This document shows, piece after piece, positions 37,304-46,264 of a stretch of 64,000 bases of DNA (positions are counted from its first letter, which is position 1; every line of letters starts with the position of its first letter). Location of the stretch: assembly GCA_031277315.1 (NCBI GenBank), contig JAITMP010000042.1, positions 1-64,000 on the forward strand, read 5' to 3'. The position numbers were made by a program, and so were the translations under genes. Source of the stretch: Zoogloeaceae bacterium (lineage in GTDB: Bacteria; Pseudomonadota; Gammaproteobacteria; Burkholderiales; Rhodocyclaceae). The notes beneath the pieces were generated by a model. It did not search any database, had not been told where the DNA came from, and worked only from the letters and a program-made list of their open reading frames with translations.

Positions 37304-38050
37304 ATGCCGGTTCGGCTTCGTGAATGGCTTTTGCTGGCGGCGGTCTTTTTTTCGGTGACAGCGTCGGCAGCGGAGGTGACGGTTTCGGCGGCGGCGAGTT
37401 TGACCGACGCGTTCAAGGACATCGCCCGCGACTATGAGGCGCGGCATGCCGGCGTCAGGGTATGGCTGAATTTCGGCGCATCCGGCGCCCTGCTGCAGCA
37501 GATCGCCAAGGGCGCGCCAGTCGACGTTTTCGCCTCGGCGGATCAGGAGACGATGGATCAGGCGCAGAGCCGGAACCTGATTGCCGAGCGCCGCGATTTC
37601 ACGCGCAACGCTTTGGCGCTGGTCGCGCCCGTCGACAGCCGGCTTTCTTTTCGCGCTGTGGATGATCTCCGGCAGGCCGGCGTGAAGCGCATTGCGATCG
37701 GCAATCCGGCGTCCGTACCGGCGGGCCGTTATGCCCAAGGCATCATCCGGGAAGCGGGGCTGTGGGCGGCGCTTGAACCCCGGCTCATCTACACGCAGAA
37801 CGCGCGGCAGGCGCTCGATTACGTCGCGCGCGGCGAAGTCGACGCCGGTTTTGTTTTCGTCACCGACGCGGCGCGCATGAAAAACAGGGTCAGGGTCGCG
37901 CTTGATGTGCCGTCGGCGACGCCGGTGAGTTATCCGATTGCCCGTGTCGTCGCCGGTCCGAACGGCGAGGAGGCGCGGCGTTTCATCGCCCATGTGCTGT
38001 CACCGGCGGGGCAGGCGATTCTGGCCCGGTTCGGCTTTTCCGGACTGTAA
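37304..38050 (+). CDS. modA: Molybdate ABC transporter, periplasmic binding protein
   Basis: 248 residues from the ATG at 37304, which has AGGAG 8 bases upstream and is followed directly by a Sec signal (cleavage near ASAAE). The mature start EVTVSAAASLTDAFKD is the ModA hallmark. DVFASADQETMD and the C-terminal DAGFVFVTDA region complete the family pattern. It binds molybdate or tungstate in the periplasm. Upstream in-frame ATGs fall inside the ModE operator or lack spacing. Confidence 0.93.
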   Translation: MPVRLREWLLLAAVFFSVTASAAEVTVSAAASLTDAFKDIARDYEARHAGVRVWLNFGASGALLQQIAKGAPVDVFASADQETMDQAQSRNLIAERRDFTRNALALVAPVDSRLSFRAVDDLRQAGVKRIAIGNPASVPAGRYAQGIIREAGLWAALEPRLIYTQNARQALDYVARGEVDAGFVFVTDAARMKNRVRVALDVPSATPVSYPIARVVAGPNGEEARRFIAHVLSPAGQAILARFGFSGL

Positions 38051-38052
38051 AT

Positions 38053-38733
38053 ATGGATATGGCATGGTCGGCGCTCGGTCTTTCGCTCAAGGTGGCCGGT
38101 TGGGCGACGGCGCTGAATCTGGCGCTGGGCGTCGGCGCCGGTTTTCTGCTGGCGCGGGCGCGTTTTCCCGGCCGCGATTTTCTCGACGCCGCGCTGACGC
38201 TGCCGATGGTGATGCCGCCGACGGTGCTCGGCTACTACCTGCTGGTGGCGCTTGGCCGTCATGGCTGGTTGGGCGGCTGGCTCCACGATGCTTTCGGCAT
38301 CAACCTGATTTTTACCTGGCAGGGCGCGGTCGTCGCTTCCACGCTGGTCGCGTTTCCGCTCGTGTTCAAACCGGCGCGCGCCGCTTTCGAGGCGGTCGAC
38401 GGCCAGTTGGAGCAGGCGGCGCGGGTGCTCGGGGTTTCCGAGATCGGCGTGTTTTTCCGCGTCACGCTGCCGCTGGCCTGGCGCGGCATTCTGGCTGGCA
38501 TGCTGTTGGCATTCGCCCGGGCGCTGGGAGAATTCGGCGCCACCCTGATGGTGGCCGGCAGCATTCCGGGCAAGACGCAGACGTTGTCGGTGGCGGTGTA
38601 TGAGGCGGTGCAGGCCGGGCAGGACGCGGTCGCCAACACGCTGGTGCTGATTACGTCCGCCGTCTGCATCGTGGTGCTGGTGACGGCGGGGCGTCTGGCG
38701 CCCGGACGCATTGCCGGCGCGGGCGGCAAATAA
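38053..38733 (+). CDS. modB: Molybdate ABC transporter permease
   Basis: 226 residues, five to six membrane helices. The EAA-type loop is visible as LEQAARVLGVSEIGVFFRVTLPLAWRG in pieces around residue 118-143, the contact site for ModC. LPMVMPPTVLGYYLL (about 49-63) is typical of ModB. It starts 2 bases after modA. Confidence 0.93.
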   Translation: MDMAWSALGLSLKVAGWATALNLALGVGAGFLLARARFPGRDFLDAALTLPMVMPPTVLGYYLLVALGRHGWLGGWLHDAFGINLIFTWQGAVVASTLVAFPLVFKPARAAFEAVDGQLEQAARVLGVSEIGVFFRVTLPLAWRGILAGMLLAFARALGEFGATLMVAGSIPGKTQTLSVAVYEAVQAGQDAVANTLVLITSAVCIVVLVTAGRLAPGRIAGAGGK

Positions 38734-38755
38734 CGGGCGGCAGGCGGCGAGAAAC

Positions 38756-39457
38756 ATGGAACTCGACATCGACATCCGCAAGACGCTGCGCTCCGGCGCG
38801 CGCCGTTTCCATCTCGACATGCAACTGCACACCCGCAGCCAGCGGGTCGTGATTTACGGCCCTTCCGGTTCCGGCAAGAGTCTGGCGCTGAAGGCGGTGG
38901 CCGGTCTGGCGCGGCCCGATGACGGCTGCATCCGGCTGGGCGGCGTCACCCTGTTCGACAGCCGGGCGGGCGTCGATCTCGCGCCGCAAGCGCGCAAGGC
39001 GGCGTATCTGTTTCAGGACTACGCGCTGTTTCCGCATCTGACGGTGCGGCAGAACATCGGCTTCGGCCTTGCCGGCGGCTGGCGCAATCCGCGTCCCGGA
39101 CGGCGCGAGGAGGCGGTGGATTACTGGCTCGGCGCGTTTCATCTCGAAGCGCTCGCGCATCAGTTTCCAGACGAGCTTTCCGGCGGCCAGCGTCAGCGTG
39201 TGGCGCTGGCGCGCGCGCTGGCGGCGCGTCCGCGCGCCTTGCTGCTCGACGAGCCGTTCGCCGCCATTGATCCGGCGCTGCGCGTGCGCATGCGCGGCGA
39301 ACTGGATGAATTGCAGCGCCGACTCGACGTGCCGATGGTGCTGATCACGCACGATGAAGACGATGTCGCCGCCTTCGGCGATCACGTGGCGTGCCTGCGC
39401 GACGGGCGCATCGTCGACCACGCGGAAGCCTGCGCGGCCGTGACGGAAGCCGTCTGA
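38756..39457 (+). CDS. modC: Molybdate ABC transporter ATPase, short form
   Basis: 233 residues. Walker A is GPSGSGKSL (about 35-43), the signature LSGGQRQRVALARAL (about 140), and Walker B LLLDEPFAAID. Usual ModC has about 350 residues with a C-terminal TOBE (Mop) domain; this one ends right after the ATPase domain, so the molybdate-sensing regulatory domain is missing. The ATG at 38756 gives MELDIDIRKTL. Its stop overlaps the modE start by one base. Confidence 0.92.
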   Translation: MELDIDIRKTLRSGARRFHLDMQLHTRSQRVVIYGPSGSGKSLALKAVAGLARPDDGCIRLGGVTLFDSRAGVDLAPQARKAAYLFQDYALFPHLTVRQNIGFGLAGGWRNPRPGRREEAVDYWLGAFHLEALAHQFPDELSGGQRQRVALARALAARPRALLLDEPFAAIDPALRVRMRGELDELQRRLDVPMVLITHDEDDVAAFGDHVACLRDGRIVDHAEACAAVTEAV

Positions 39458-40269
39458 TGCCGGCGAGAAAAAAAGCCATCGAATTGCGCGGCGCGGTCTG
39501 GATGACCGTCGGCGGAGAGAATCTCGGCGGGCCGGGCCGCATCGACCTTCTGGCGAAGGTGGCCGAATCCGGCTCCATCACGCAAGCGGCCAAAGCCATC
39601 GGCATGAGCTACAAGGCCGCCTGGGACGCCATCGACGCCATGAACAATCTCGCCGGCGAAGCGCTGGTTGAACGGCTCACCGGCGGCAAGGGCGGCGGCG
39701 GCACGCGCCTGACGCGGCGCGGCAGGCAGCTCGTCGACAACTTCCGCCTCATCGAACGCGAGCACCGCCAGTTCGTCGACCAGCTCAGCCGTCAGGCGAG
39801 CGGCATCGCCGACGACCTGTTGCTCATCACGAGGATGCAAATGAAAACCAGCGCCCGCAACCAGTTTCTCGGCACAGTCAGCGCCGTCCGGCGCGGCGCG
39901 GTGAATGACGAAATCGACCTCGACATTCCCGGCCGGCAGAAAATTGTCGCCATCATCACGCGCGAAAGCACGGACAGTCTCGGCCTCAAGCCCGGCGCGG
40001 AAGCCTTCGCCCTCATCAAGGCCTCCTCCATCATCGTCGCCACCGACACCGCGGGCGCGAAACTCTCGGCGCGCAACTGCCTTACGGGCGTCGTTGCCCG
40101 CATTCAGCCCGGCGCGGTGAACGCCGAAGTCGTCATCGCGCTGCCGGGCGGCGGCGCCATCGCCGCCATCATTACCAGCGCCAGCGCCGCCGAACTCGGC
40201 CTTGCAATCGGCGGCGAAGCCAGCGCCCTTTTCAAGGCCTCCAGCGTCATCATCGGGGTGCCGGGTTAA
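39457..40269 (+). CDS. modE: Molybdate-responsive regulator ModE with two Mop domains
   Basis: 270 residues. N-terminal LysR-like winged helix (about 10-115: LLAKVAESGSITQAAKAIGM, YKAAWDAIDAMNNL) and two TOBE/Mop molybdate-binding domains (about 128-193: SARNQFLGTVSAV; about 203-268: SARNCLTGVVARI). It binds molybdate and represses modABC via the operator at 37233-37256. Being last in the operon, it would give negative autoregulation. The start ATG overlaps the modC stop (TGATG). Confidence 0.94.
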   Translation: MPARKKAIELRGAVWMTVGGENLGGPGRIDLLAKVAESGSITQAAKAIGMSYKAAWDAIDAMNNLAGEALVERLTGGKGGGGTRLTRRGRQLVDNFRLIEREHRQFVDQLSRQASGIADDLLLITRMQMKTSARNQFLGTVSAVRRGAVNDEIDLDIPGRQKIVAIITRESTDSLGLKPGAEAFALIKASSIIVATDTAGAKLSARNCLTGVVARIQPGAVNAEVVIALPGGGAIAAIITSASAAELGLAIGGEASALFKASSVIIGVPG

Positions 40270-40284
40270 GACGATGAGCCGGCG

Positions 40285-40839
40285 CTAAACGACTCGATCC
40301 GGGGCCGCCCTGCGCAGGCGGCGCTGGCGCCAGGCGCGGAGCAGCCAGGCGCGCCAGGCCATGCGCACGACGAGATAGCCGAAGGCCGCCAACAGGGTGG
40401 CGAGCAGTATCAGGCCGAGCGCCAGCGGCTTGCCCAGATGTGCCATCCATTCGCCCAGACGCAGCAGCCAGTCCCACAGCCCGGTCGCGCCCCATTCCGG
40501 CGGCGCGATGAATTCGCCCTCGCCGCCGAGCACCCGCCGCCCCAGTTCATAGGCGACGAAGTACAGCGGCACGATGGTGAAGGGATTGGTGTAGAGCGTG
40601 GTGGCGAGCGCCAGCGGCAAATTGATGCGGAACACGACGGCGCAGATCGCCGCGCCGGGCATCTGGAACGGCCCCGGAATCAGGCCGCAGAACAGGCCGA
40701 CGGCGACGCCGCCCGCCGCCGAGTGGCGGTTGAGGTGCCACAGGCGCGGATGCAGCAGGGTGGTATCGAACCGCGCCAGCCAGCGGTTGCGACGGATGGC
40801 CTCGTGGTCGGGCAGGTATTTGCGGAAGTGCTTGCGCAT
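40285..40839 (-). CDS. DUF2062 family membrane protein
   Basis: 184 residues from the most family-like start (MRKHFRKYLPDHE). A charged N-terminus is followed by HSAAGGVAVGLFCGLIPGP and membrane segments at about 40-75, 95-110 and 140-165. DUF2062 proteins have no established function in bacteria of this type. An upstream ATG at 40854 is also possible. It is transcribed divergently from comEC and converges with modE with a 15-base gap. Confidence 0.8.
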   Translation of the reverse strand: MRKHFRKYLPDHEAIRRNRWLARFDTTLLHPRLWHLNRHSAAGGVAVGLFCGLIPGPFQMPGAAICAVVFRINLPLALATTLYTNPFTIVPLYFVAYELGRRVLGGEGEFIAPPEWGATGLWDWLLRLGEWMAHLGKPLALGLILLATLLAAFGYLVVRMAWRAWLLRAWRQRRLRRAAPDRVV

Positions 40840-40921
40840 GGGATTGCGGGCCATTGTAGCGAATGCGCGGCGGCGCATGTGAGCGGGCGGCGCGGCGCGG
40901 GAAAGGCCGTAGAATCCGCGC

Positions 40922-43297
40922 ATGCGGATGTCGATCATTGCTTTTGCCGCCGGCGTCTGGTTTCTTCAGCAGCAGGCGGCGCTGCCCGGCTGGCCGGCGC
41001 TGGCGGCGCTGCTCGCCGTTTCGGCGGGGCTGGCCGTTGCCGCCGCATGGATGCGCCACCGCCGGTCGGCGCCGGCGCACATTGCTGTTGTCATTTCCGC
41101 GACCCTTGCCGCCGCCATTTCTGCTGCCATTTCTGCCGCGCTGATCGGCTTTATCTGGGCGGCGGCGATGGGCCAGATCCGTTTGGCCGACACGCTGCCG
41201 GAGGAGAACGAAGGCCGCGACATTCTGCTGACGGGCGTCATCGCCAGCCTGCCGCAGGCTTACGACAACGGCGTGCGCTTCGATTTCGCCGTGGAGCAGG
41301 CGGCGTCGACTGTTCCGGCGAAAATTTCGCTCGCCTGGTCGGGCGGCGCACGGCAGCCCTGGCGCGACGTGCATGCCGGCGAACGCTGGCAATTCACCGT
41401 GCGGCTGAAGCGGCCGCACGGCAATCTGAATCCGCATGGCTTCGATTACGAGGCCTGGCTGTTCGAGCGCGGCGTGCGCGCCGCCGGCTATGTGCGCAAT
41501 GACGACGGCAACCGGCGTCTCGATGCTTTCGTGCCGCGCCCCGCGTATGCCGTCGAGCGCCTGCGCGAAAAGGCGCGCGCACGTTTTCTGCGCGCGCTGC
41601 CGCAGCGCGATTATGCCGGTGTGCTGGTGGCGCTGGCGGTCGGCGATCAGCGCGCCATCGACAGCGGTCTCTGGCAGCTTTTCGCCCGCACCGGCATTTC
41701 GCACCTGATGTCGATTTCCGGCCTGCATGTGACGATGGTGGCGGCGCTCGGCGGCTGGCTCGCCGCCGCGCTCTGGCGGCGTCGACCGGCGCTGCTGCTG
41801 CGTCTGCCGGCGCAGAAAGTGGCCGCCGCCTCGGGCTGGGCAACGGCCTTCGCGTATTGCCTGCTGGCCGGCTTCGGCGTGCCGGCGCAACGCACGCTCT
41901 ACATGCTGACGGTGGTGGCGCTGGCGCTGTGGCTCGGGCGCGCCGCCGCCGGCAGCCGCGTGCTGGCGCTGGCGCTGTTGCTGGTGCTGCTGGTCGATCC
42001 CTGGGCGGTGCTCTCGGCGGGCTTCTGGCTGTCCTTCGGCGCCGTGGCGGTGCTGTTCTACGTCGGCGCCGGGCGGCTGGCGGCGCGGCACTGGCTGGCC
42101 GAATGGGGTCGGGCGCAATGGGCGGTGACGCTCGGCCTGATTCCGGCGCTGCTGGCGATATTCCAGCAGTTCTCGCTCGTCTCGCCGCTCGCCAACGCGG
42201 TGGCGATTCCCGTCGTCAGTTTCGTCATCACGCCGCTGACGCTGATCGCCGCCGCGCTGCCGTTCGACGCGCTCCTGCTGCTGGCGCATCAAATCCTGTC
42301 CTGGCTGATGGCCTTCATCGAGTGGCTGGCGGCCTTGCCGTTGGCGATGTGGCAGCAGCACACGCCGCCGGTCTGGGCGGTCGGGCTGGCCGCGCTCGGC
42401 TGCGTCTGGCTGTTGCTGCCGCGCGGCTTTCCGTCGCGCGGCATGGGCGCGCTGCTGCTGTTGCCGCTGGCGCTGGCCGCGCCGGCGCGGCCGGCCGAGG
42501 GCGAGTTGCGCCTGACCGTGCTCGATGTCGGTCACGGCGTGGCCGTGCATGCGCAGACGGCGAAGCGCGATCTCATCTACGACACCGGGCCGCAGTTCTC
42601 GCCCGACGCCAACAGCGGCAACCGCATCCTGCTGCCGTATCTGCGCGCCGCCGGCGTGCGCCGGCTCGACGCCCTCATCCTCAGCCATGAAGATCAGGAT
42701 CACGCCGGCGGCGCGCTCTCCCTCATCGACGGCCTGCCGTTGACCTGGACCATGAATTCGATGCCCGCAGGCCATCCTTTCCGCGAAGCGCCCGGCCATC
42801 GGACGTGCGAGGCGGGCCAGACCTGGACCTGGGACGGCGTGCGCTTCGAGATTCTGCACCCGGAAGCGGCGGCGTATGCCGTTGGGGAGCACGACGGCAA
42901 GCGCAAGGGCAACGACATGTCCTGCGTGCTGAAGATCGTCTCAGCGCACGGCAGCGCGCTGCTTGCCGGGGACATCGAAACCACCGCCGAGCGGACGCTG
43001 CTGAAACAGCGGGGTGGGCAGTTACGGGCGGACGCGCTGCTGGCGCCGCACCACGGCAGCCGCAGTTCCTCGTCGCCGGAATTCCTGGCGGCGGTGGGCG
43101 CGCGCACGGCGATTTTTTCAATCGGCTACCGCAACCGCTTCCGTCATCCGCATGAAACCGTCTGGCGCCGCTACGAAGCCAGCGGTGCGCAACTGCTGCG
43201 CACCGACCGCGACGGCGCCGTCACCATCGAATTCGCCGCGCCCTGGCGGATCACCACCGAGCGCGCGGCGCGACGACGTTACTGGCATGGGCGGTAG
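40922..43297 (+). CDS. comEC: ComEC/Rec2 DNA uptake channel protein
   Basis: 791 residues. A hydrophobic N-terminus and a competence domain with LMSISGLHVTMVAALGGWLA (about 262) precede the multi-pass membrane core, and a C-terminal metallo-beta-lactamase domain follows (SHEDQDHAGGALSLIDGLP, about 593; LLAPHHGSRSSSS, about 703). It forms the inner-membrane channel for transforming DNA, and the C-terminal domain may degrade one strand. The gene is full length, suggesting at least part of a competence system in the host. Confidence 0.93.
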   Translation: MRMSIIAFAAGVWFLQQQAALPGWPALAALLAVSAGLAVAAAWMRHRRSAPAHIAVVISATLAAAISAAISAALIGFIWAAAMGQIRLADTLPEENEGRDILLTGVIASLPQAYDNGVRFDFAVEQAASTVPAKISLAWSGGARQPWRDVHAGERWQFTVRLKRPHGNLNPHGFDYEAWLFERGVRAAGYVRNDDGNRRLDAFVPRPAYAVERLREKARARFLRALPQRDYAGVLVALAVGDQRAIDSGLWQLFARTGISHLMSISGLHVTMVAALGGWLAAALWRRRPALLLRLPAQKVAAASGWATAFAYCLLAGFGVPAQRTLYMLTVVALALWLGRAAAGSRVLALALLLVLLVDPWAVLSAGFWLSFGAVAVLFYVGAGRLAARHWLAEWGRAQWAVTLGLIPALLAIFQQFSLVSPLANAVAIPVVSFVITPLTLIAAALPFDALLLLAHQILSWLMAFIEWLAALPLAMWQQHTPPVWAVGLAALGCVWLLLPRGFPSRGMGALLLLPLALAAPARPAEGELRLTVLDVGHGVAVHAQTAKRDLIYDTGPQFSPDANSGNRILLPYLRAAGVRRLDALILSHEDQDHAGGALSLIDGLPLTWTMNSMPAGHPFREAPGHRTCEAGQTWTWDGVRFEILHPEAAAYAVGEHDGKRKGNDMSCVLKIVSAHGSALLAGDIETTAERTLLKQRGGQLRADALLAPHHGSRSSSSPEFLAAVGARTAIFSIGYRNRFRHPHETVWRRYEASGAQLLRTDRDGAVTIEFAAPWRITTERAARRRYWHGR

Positions 43298-43434
43298 ACG
43301 ATGATGCCTGCAACTGTCATCCGCGAATCTGTAGCGCAAACCGGCAATTCCTTGTCAATAAATCTTTGCGGCGAACATGACACAATGCGTCGCGTTGTTG
43401 AACCCTTCCGTGACATGACTCAAAGGAGCCAACT

Positions 43435-43905
43435 GTGACTGTGAACAAGGCCAGGACATTTTTCTTCGCGGTGCTTTTGCTGGGGCTGCCCGCGTTTGCC
43501 GGCGCCCAGACCCTGACGGAGAAATCAGTGAAAGATCTGATGTTGAAAATAGACAAGGCCATCGCCAGCAAGGACGTGAGCGTCTTTGCCCAGACCATGA
43601 GTGAAAACGCGGAAGTTGTCATTACAGTTTCAGCGGGCGGCAATCAGCAAAAAACCCGAATGAACAAGGCCGAATATCTTGCGGCGTTGAGGGGTGGCTG
43701 GTCGATGGCGTCCACCTACGTATATCGCCGCAGCAATGAAAAAATTGCCATCTCCGGCAACATTGCGACCGTCACTGCCGACGTGGTTGAGAATATGTCA
43801 GTCAACGGCCAGCACATACGCGCTCGAACCAGGTCAACAGCGACGATTGAACTGGTTGACGGGGCGCCCAAGGTGACCAAAGTGGTGGGGAATACGTCCA
43901 TGTAA
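43435..43905 (+). CDS. Small exported NTF2-like protein
   Basis: 156 residues. A Sec signal (LLLGLPAFAGAQ, cleavage near residue 25) is followed by an NTF2/SnoaL-like alpha+beta fold pattern: a helix with KIDKAIASKDVSVFAQTMSE, then strands ending in TIELVDGAPKVTKV. The start is GTG with AAAGGAG 7 bases upstream. No catalytic role can be assigned. It stands alone between comEC and the hydrolase. Confidence 0.65.
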   Translation: MTVNKARTFFFAVLLLGLPAFAGAQTLTEKSVKDLMLKIDKAIASKDVSVFAQTMSENAEVVITVSAGGNQQKTRMNKAEYLAALRGGWSMASTYVYRRSNEKIAISGNIATVTADVVENMSVNGQHIRARTRSTATIELVDGAPKVTKVVGNTSM

Positions 43906-43957
43906 GCCTTTCCTCATTGGAAAGGATGCGCGGATGCACATGTGAGAGGGAGCGCCA

Positions 43958-44815
43958 ATGAACGAAATGCGACAGCGTAGTGTGCAATGTTTGAGTCCCG
44001 GCGGGTTGCACCGCATGGCCTATGTCGAGTGGGGCGATCCGCGCAATCCGCGCGTGCTGGTTTGCGTGCATGGCCTGACGCGCAATGCGCGTGATTTCGA
44101 CACGCTGGCGCGGGCGCTCATGCACCGCTACCGCGTCGTCTGTCCCGACGTCGTTGGCCGCGGCCGCAGCGGCTGGCTGCGCCTGAAGGAGCATTACCAG
44201 ATCCCGCAATATGTCGCCGACATGGTGACGCTGATTGCGCGGCTGGATGTCGAAGAAGTGCACTGGGTCGGCACGTCGATGGGCGGCATGATCGGCATGG
44301 GGCTGGCGGCGCAGGCGGATTCCCCGATCACGCGGCTGGTGCTGAACGATGTCGGCCCGGTCATCAGCGTCCGGGCGCTCAAGCGCATCGGCGAGTACAT
44401 CGGCCTGACGCCGCGATTTGCCTCCTTCACCGAGGCCGAGCAGTACATACGCGTGATCAGCGCGCCTTTCGGCCAATTCACGGACGCGCAATGGCGGCAC
44501 CTCACCGAGCACGTCGTGCGGAAAGAGGCCGATGGCGCTTATGCGTTCGTCTACGACCCGGGCATCGCCGTGCCTTTCCGCGCCGGCGCTGGCGACGGTG
44601 ATATTGATCTGTGGCCGGTCTACGACGCCATCCGCTGCCCGACGTTGGTGGTGCGCGGGGCTGAATCCGATCTGCTCTCACGCGAAACGTGTCAGGAGAT
44701 GAGCCGGCGCGGGCCGAAAGCGGCCACCATTGAAATCCCCGCCGTCGGCCACGCGCCGATGTTTCTCGACGCGGCGCAGGTGGATGTGGTGAAAGCGTTT
44801 TTGCTGGCGGAGTGA
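43958..44815 (+). CDS. Alpha/beta hydrolase
   Basis: 285 residues with an alpha/beta hydrolase fold: oxyanion-hole region CVHGLTRNARDFD (about 36), nucleophile elbow GTSMGGMIG with Ser about 110, and a late His in VGHAPMF (about 265). The acid is probably in VVRGAESDLLSR (about 235). It could be an esterase, thioesterase or C-C hydrolase. A weak GAGAGGGAG site precedes the ATG. It is 370 bases upstream of the benzoate region but read separately. Confidence 0.78.
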   Translation: MNEMRQRSVQCLSPGGLHRMAYVEWGDPRNPRVLVCVHGLTRNARDFDTLARALMHRYRVVCPDVVGRGRSGWLRLKEHYQIPQYVADMVTLIARLDVEEVHWVGTSMGGMIGMGLAAQADSPITRLVLNDVGPVISVRALKRIGEYIGLTPRFASFTEAEQYIRVISAPFGQFTDAQWRHLTEHVVRKEADGAYAFVYDPGIAVPFRAGAGDGDIDLWPVYDAIRCPTLVVRGAESDLLSRETCQEMSRRGPKAATIEIPAVGHAPMFLDAAQVDVVKAFLLAE

Positions 44816-44860
44816 AGTTCGGAACCGCTGCGGCTCGGGTTGAACCCATCCCCACCCAAA

Positions 44861-44914
44861 CCCTCCCCTTGAAGGGGAGGGCTTCACAAACCGCTCCCTT
44901 TCCCGCAAGCGGGC
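44861..44914 (+). repeat. Two short GC-rich palindromes
   Basis: CCCTCCCCTTGAAGGGGAGG plus one G (44861-44881) is a near-perfect palindrome, and CGCTCCC...GGGGAGC surrounds a second hairpin with CCCGC / GCGGG (to about 44921). They begin a 300-base block of repeat elements behind the hydrolase gene. Confidence 0.6.
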
Positions 44915-44980
44915 GAGGGGAGCATCAGGATTGTCATTCTGCGCGGAGCGAAGCGCGTCACCCTGCGCGCAGTCGCAGAC

Positions 44981-45052
44981 GTAGGCTGGGATGGAATGAA
45001 GTGGAATCCCAGCTTCGGTATGCTGGGTTTCGCTGCGCTCAACCCAGCCTAC
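44981..45052 (+). repeat. Long inverted repeat with GTAGGCTGGG arms
   Basis: Outer arms GTAGGCTGGG (44981-44990) and CCCAGCCTAC (45043-45052). An internal region contains a further pair CCCAG / CTGGG and a TTTCGCTGCGCTCAACCCAG end of a type common in dispersed proteobacterial repeats. Confidence 0.7.
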
Positions 45053-45059
45053 TCGCTAG

Positions 45060-45135
45060 CCCTCTCCCCCGGCCCCTCTCCCGCTTGCGGGAGAGAGCCT
45101 GCCCCCGATTTGATCGGGGGGATTGAGGGAGAGGG
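45060..45135 (+). repeat. Compound REP-like element, copy B
   Basis: Outer arms CCCTCTCCC / GGGAGAGGG (45060-45068, 45127-45135) enclose a 9-bp hairpin CTCTCCCGC-TT-GCGGGAGAG (45076-45095) and a CCCCCGA / TCGGGGG hairpin. The central 40 bases are shared with 36419-36458. Confidence 0.7.
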
Positions 45136-45145
45136 CATTGGAATT

Positions 45146-45173
45146 GTCATTCCGCGACTTTGCGCGGAATGAC
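45146..45173 (+). terminator. Terminator-like hairpin at the 3' end of the boxR-like gene
   Basis: Perfect 11-bp arms GTCATTCCGCG / CGCGGAATGAC with a 6-base loop. It sits 12 bases beyond the stop of the minus-strand regulator. No T-run is present, so it may be a REP-type element acting as an mRNA 3' end. Confidence 0.5.
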
Positions 45174-45184
45174 ATGGTTGGGCT

Positions 45185-46069
45185 TCAGGCGATGCTGTAC
45201 AGGTTGCGCAGTTCTTCCTGGCTGGCGTCGGCGGTTTTGTTCGACGTGTCGATGACGTCGTCGGCGAGGCCGTAGAGATCGCTTCTTTCGGCGAGGATGC
45301 GGCGCAGGTCGGCCATGGCTTCTTCGCGGCCGTGCATGGGCCGCAGGTCGCCTTGGGCGATGACGCGCTGCATGTGTTCTTCCGGGGTGGTTTTGACCCA
45401 GACGGTGTAGCAGGCGGAGCGCAGAAGCTCGTAGGTTTGCGCGGCGGTGACGAGGCCGCCGCCGGCGGCGATGACGACGTGTTCGTTGTGTTCGATGATG
45501 CGCTCCAGGCAGCGTTTCTCGAAACGCCGGTAGGCGCTTTGTCCGTAGAGCGAGAAAATTTCCGAGGAGGGGACGCCGGCTTCGCGCTCGATTTCGTCGT
45601 CGAGTTCGACGAACGGCGCGCCGAGATGCTCGGCGAGGTTTTTGCCGAGGGTGGATTTGCCGGCGCCGCGCAGGCCGATCAGGGCGATGCGGTTGCGCCG
45701 TTCGAGCGGGTCTTGCTCGCCGAAGGCGCTCGACAGGATGGCTTTTGCCTGGGTGAGTTTTTTCGGCGAGAGTTTTTCCAGATATTGAACCAGCAGGGTC
45801 AGTTCGATGGGGTGGCCGTCGCGCTCGCCGAGCAGTTCGGTCAGCGGCGCTTGCAGGGCGGCGGCCACCTGACGCAGGAGCAGGATGGAGATGTTGCCTT
45901 GGCCGCTTTCGAGTTGGGCGAGGTAGCGTTCGGAGACGCCGGATTTGCCGGCCAGCGCCTTGCGCGATAGCCCGTGGCGGGTGCGGGCGTCCCGCACGTG
46001 GGCGCCCAACTGCAATAGATAGGCTTGATCGTCCTGCGCGGCGGCTAACGAAGGGGCTTCGTCTGTCAT
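45185..46069 (-). CDS. boxR: BoxR/BzdR-type regulator: XRE helix-turn-helix fused to a shikimate-kinase-like domain
   Basis: 294 residues. The N-terminal third is an XRE-type helix-turn-helix (about 22-80: ARTRHGLSRKALAGKSGVS, YLAQLESGQGNIS). The remainder is shikimate-kinase-like with the P-loop ALIGLRGAGKSTLG (about 128-141) and AAGGGLVT. This fusion is the hallmark of BoxR and BzdR, which sense benzoyl-CoA and control benzoate degradation in Azoarcus and relatives. It diverges from the DUF4863-bclA genes. Whether it governs aerobic (box) or anaerobic (bzd) genes cannot be told, because neither is in the window. Confidence 0.9.
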   Translation of the reverse strand: MTDEAPSLAAAQDDQAYLLQLGAHVRDARTRHGLSRKALAGKSGVSERYLAQLESGQGNISILLLRQVAAALQAPLTELLGERDGHPIELTLLVQYLEKLSPKKLTQAKAILSSAFGEQDPLERRNRIALIGLRGAGKSTLGKNLAEHLGAPFVELDDEIEREAGVPSSEIFSLYGQSAYRRFEKRCLERIIEHNEHVVIAAGGGLVTAAQTYELLRSACYTVWVKTTPEEHMQRVIAQGDLRPMHGREEAMADLRRILAERSDLYGLADDVIDTSNKTADASQEELRNLYSIA

Positions 46070-46202
46070 GGGAGCGTCCGTTTCAGATCGGGCATCCGGC
46101 GTAGCGCCGGATACGAATACAGATCATGATGCGTTATAGCGCGTGTTTTGCCCATTTCATGCATTATATTGATAGAAAACAAGAATATAACGAGTAGAAT
46201 AT

Positions 46203-46264
46203 GGCAGCATACGGCAACATACGGGGATAGTGTCAGCAATAGTTGCAGGATAGTGGCAGCATAC
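46203..46264 (+). promoter_or_regulatory. Repeated operator-like motifs in the boxR-DUF4863 intergenic region
   Basis: GGCAGCATAC at 46203-46212, directly followed by GGCAACATAC at 46213-46222, and again GGCAGCATAC at 46255-46264. GGATAGTG also occurs twice (46225-46232 and 46248-46255). The array sits between the divergent genes, just upstream of the DUF4863 start. It is a likely regulator binding region, probably BoxR, but that is inference. Confidence 0.5.
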
